A program made the position numbers and the translations under genes. 5,721 nt of DNA from the NCBI GenBank assembly GCA_031282085.1, contig JAITEK010000164.1, positions 1-5,721 on the forward strand, written 5' to 3'. The notes below the pieces were generated by a model, which was not told the DNA's origin, did no database searches, and saw only the letters and a program-made list of their open reading frames with translations. The stretch comes from Coriobacteriales bacterium (lineage in GTDB: Bacteria; Actinomycetota; Coriobacteriia; Coriobacteriales; UBA8131). Below, piece after piece: positions 5,704 through 5,721 of the stretch (its first letter is position 1; each line of letters starts with the position of its first letter).

Positions 5704-5721
5704 ATGATGGTGGTAGGCCCA
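5704..5721 (+). CDS. Possible start of a gene continuing beyond the window
   Basis: ATG at 5704 (followed by another at 5707) opens a frame reading MMVVGP that is still open at the window end. Its start overlaps the stop of the four-codon frame from 5693 as ATGA, the usual arrangement for translational coupling. The strong ribosome binding site at 5680-5688 is ideally spaced for 5693 and rather far (15 nt) for 5704. Six codons are too few to identify a protein or to be sure it is one. Confidence 0.25.

Overview
The window looks like chromosomal DNA from a high-GC Gram-positive bacterium, most probably a Coriobacteriia/Eggerthellaceae-type actinobacterium. This placement is an inference. It rests on GC-rich coding sequence, purine-rich Shine-Dalgarno sites, an NRAMP-related magnesium-type transporter like the one characterised in Eggerthella lenta, a subgroup Ic aspartate aminotransferase of the kind known in actinobacteria, and dispersed GGGACAG...CTGTCCC palindromes. 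Nothing here is diagnostic at species level.

Layout: positions 1-206 hold the 3' end of a membrane protein gene (+). It is followed after 13 nt by an NRAMP/NRMT-type divalent metal transporter (220-1644, +), which carries a perfect 34-bp inverted repeat inside its coding sequence near the N-terminus. A 13-bp hairpin (1698-1734) separates it from a convergent gene for a SHOCT-DUF4870 membrane protein (1753-2304, -). Upstream of that gene, also on the minus strand, is a complete PLP-dependent aspartate-type aminotransferase (2444-3748, -). A divergent intergenic region (3749-3951) with overlapping candidate promoters and five tandem 11-nt units leads into a sodium/proline symporter, putP (true start judged to be 3952, ending 5541, +). 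The last 180 bases hold a second copy of the GGGACAG/CTGTCCC palindrome and then a very strong Shine-Dalgarno site in front of a start region cut off by the window end.

How the genes relate: the membrane-protein fragment and the metal transporter are probably co-transcribed. The aminotransferase and putP diverge from one control region, which fits amino-acid uptake and use (proline import; aspartate/glutamate transamination), although co-regulation is only inferred. The DUF4870 gene seems to have its own extended -10 promoter.

The window is mostly ordinary housekeeping and transport. No defence system, CRISPR array, phage or complete transposon is visible. The points worth a second look are the large palindrome translated in frame inside the transporter, its sibling after putP, the 11-nt repeat array in the putP leader, and the four-codon ORF behind a perfect ribosome binding site at the right edge.
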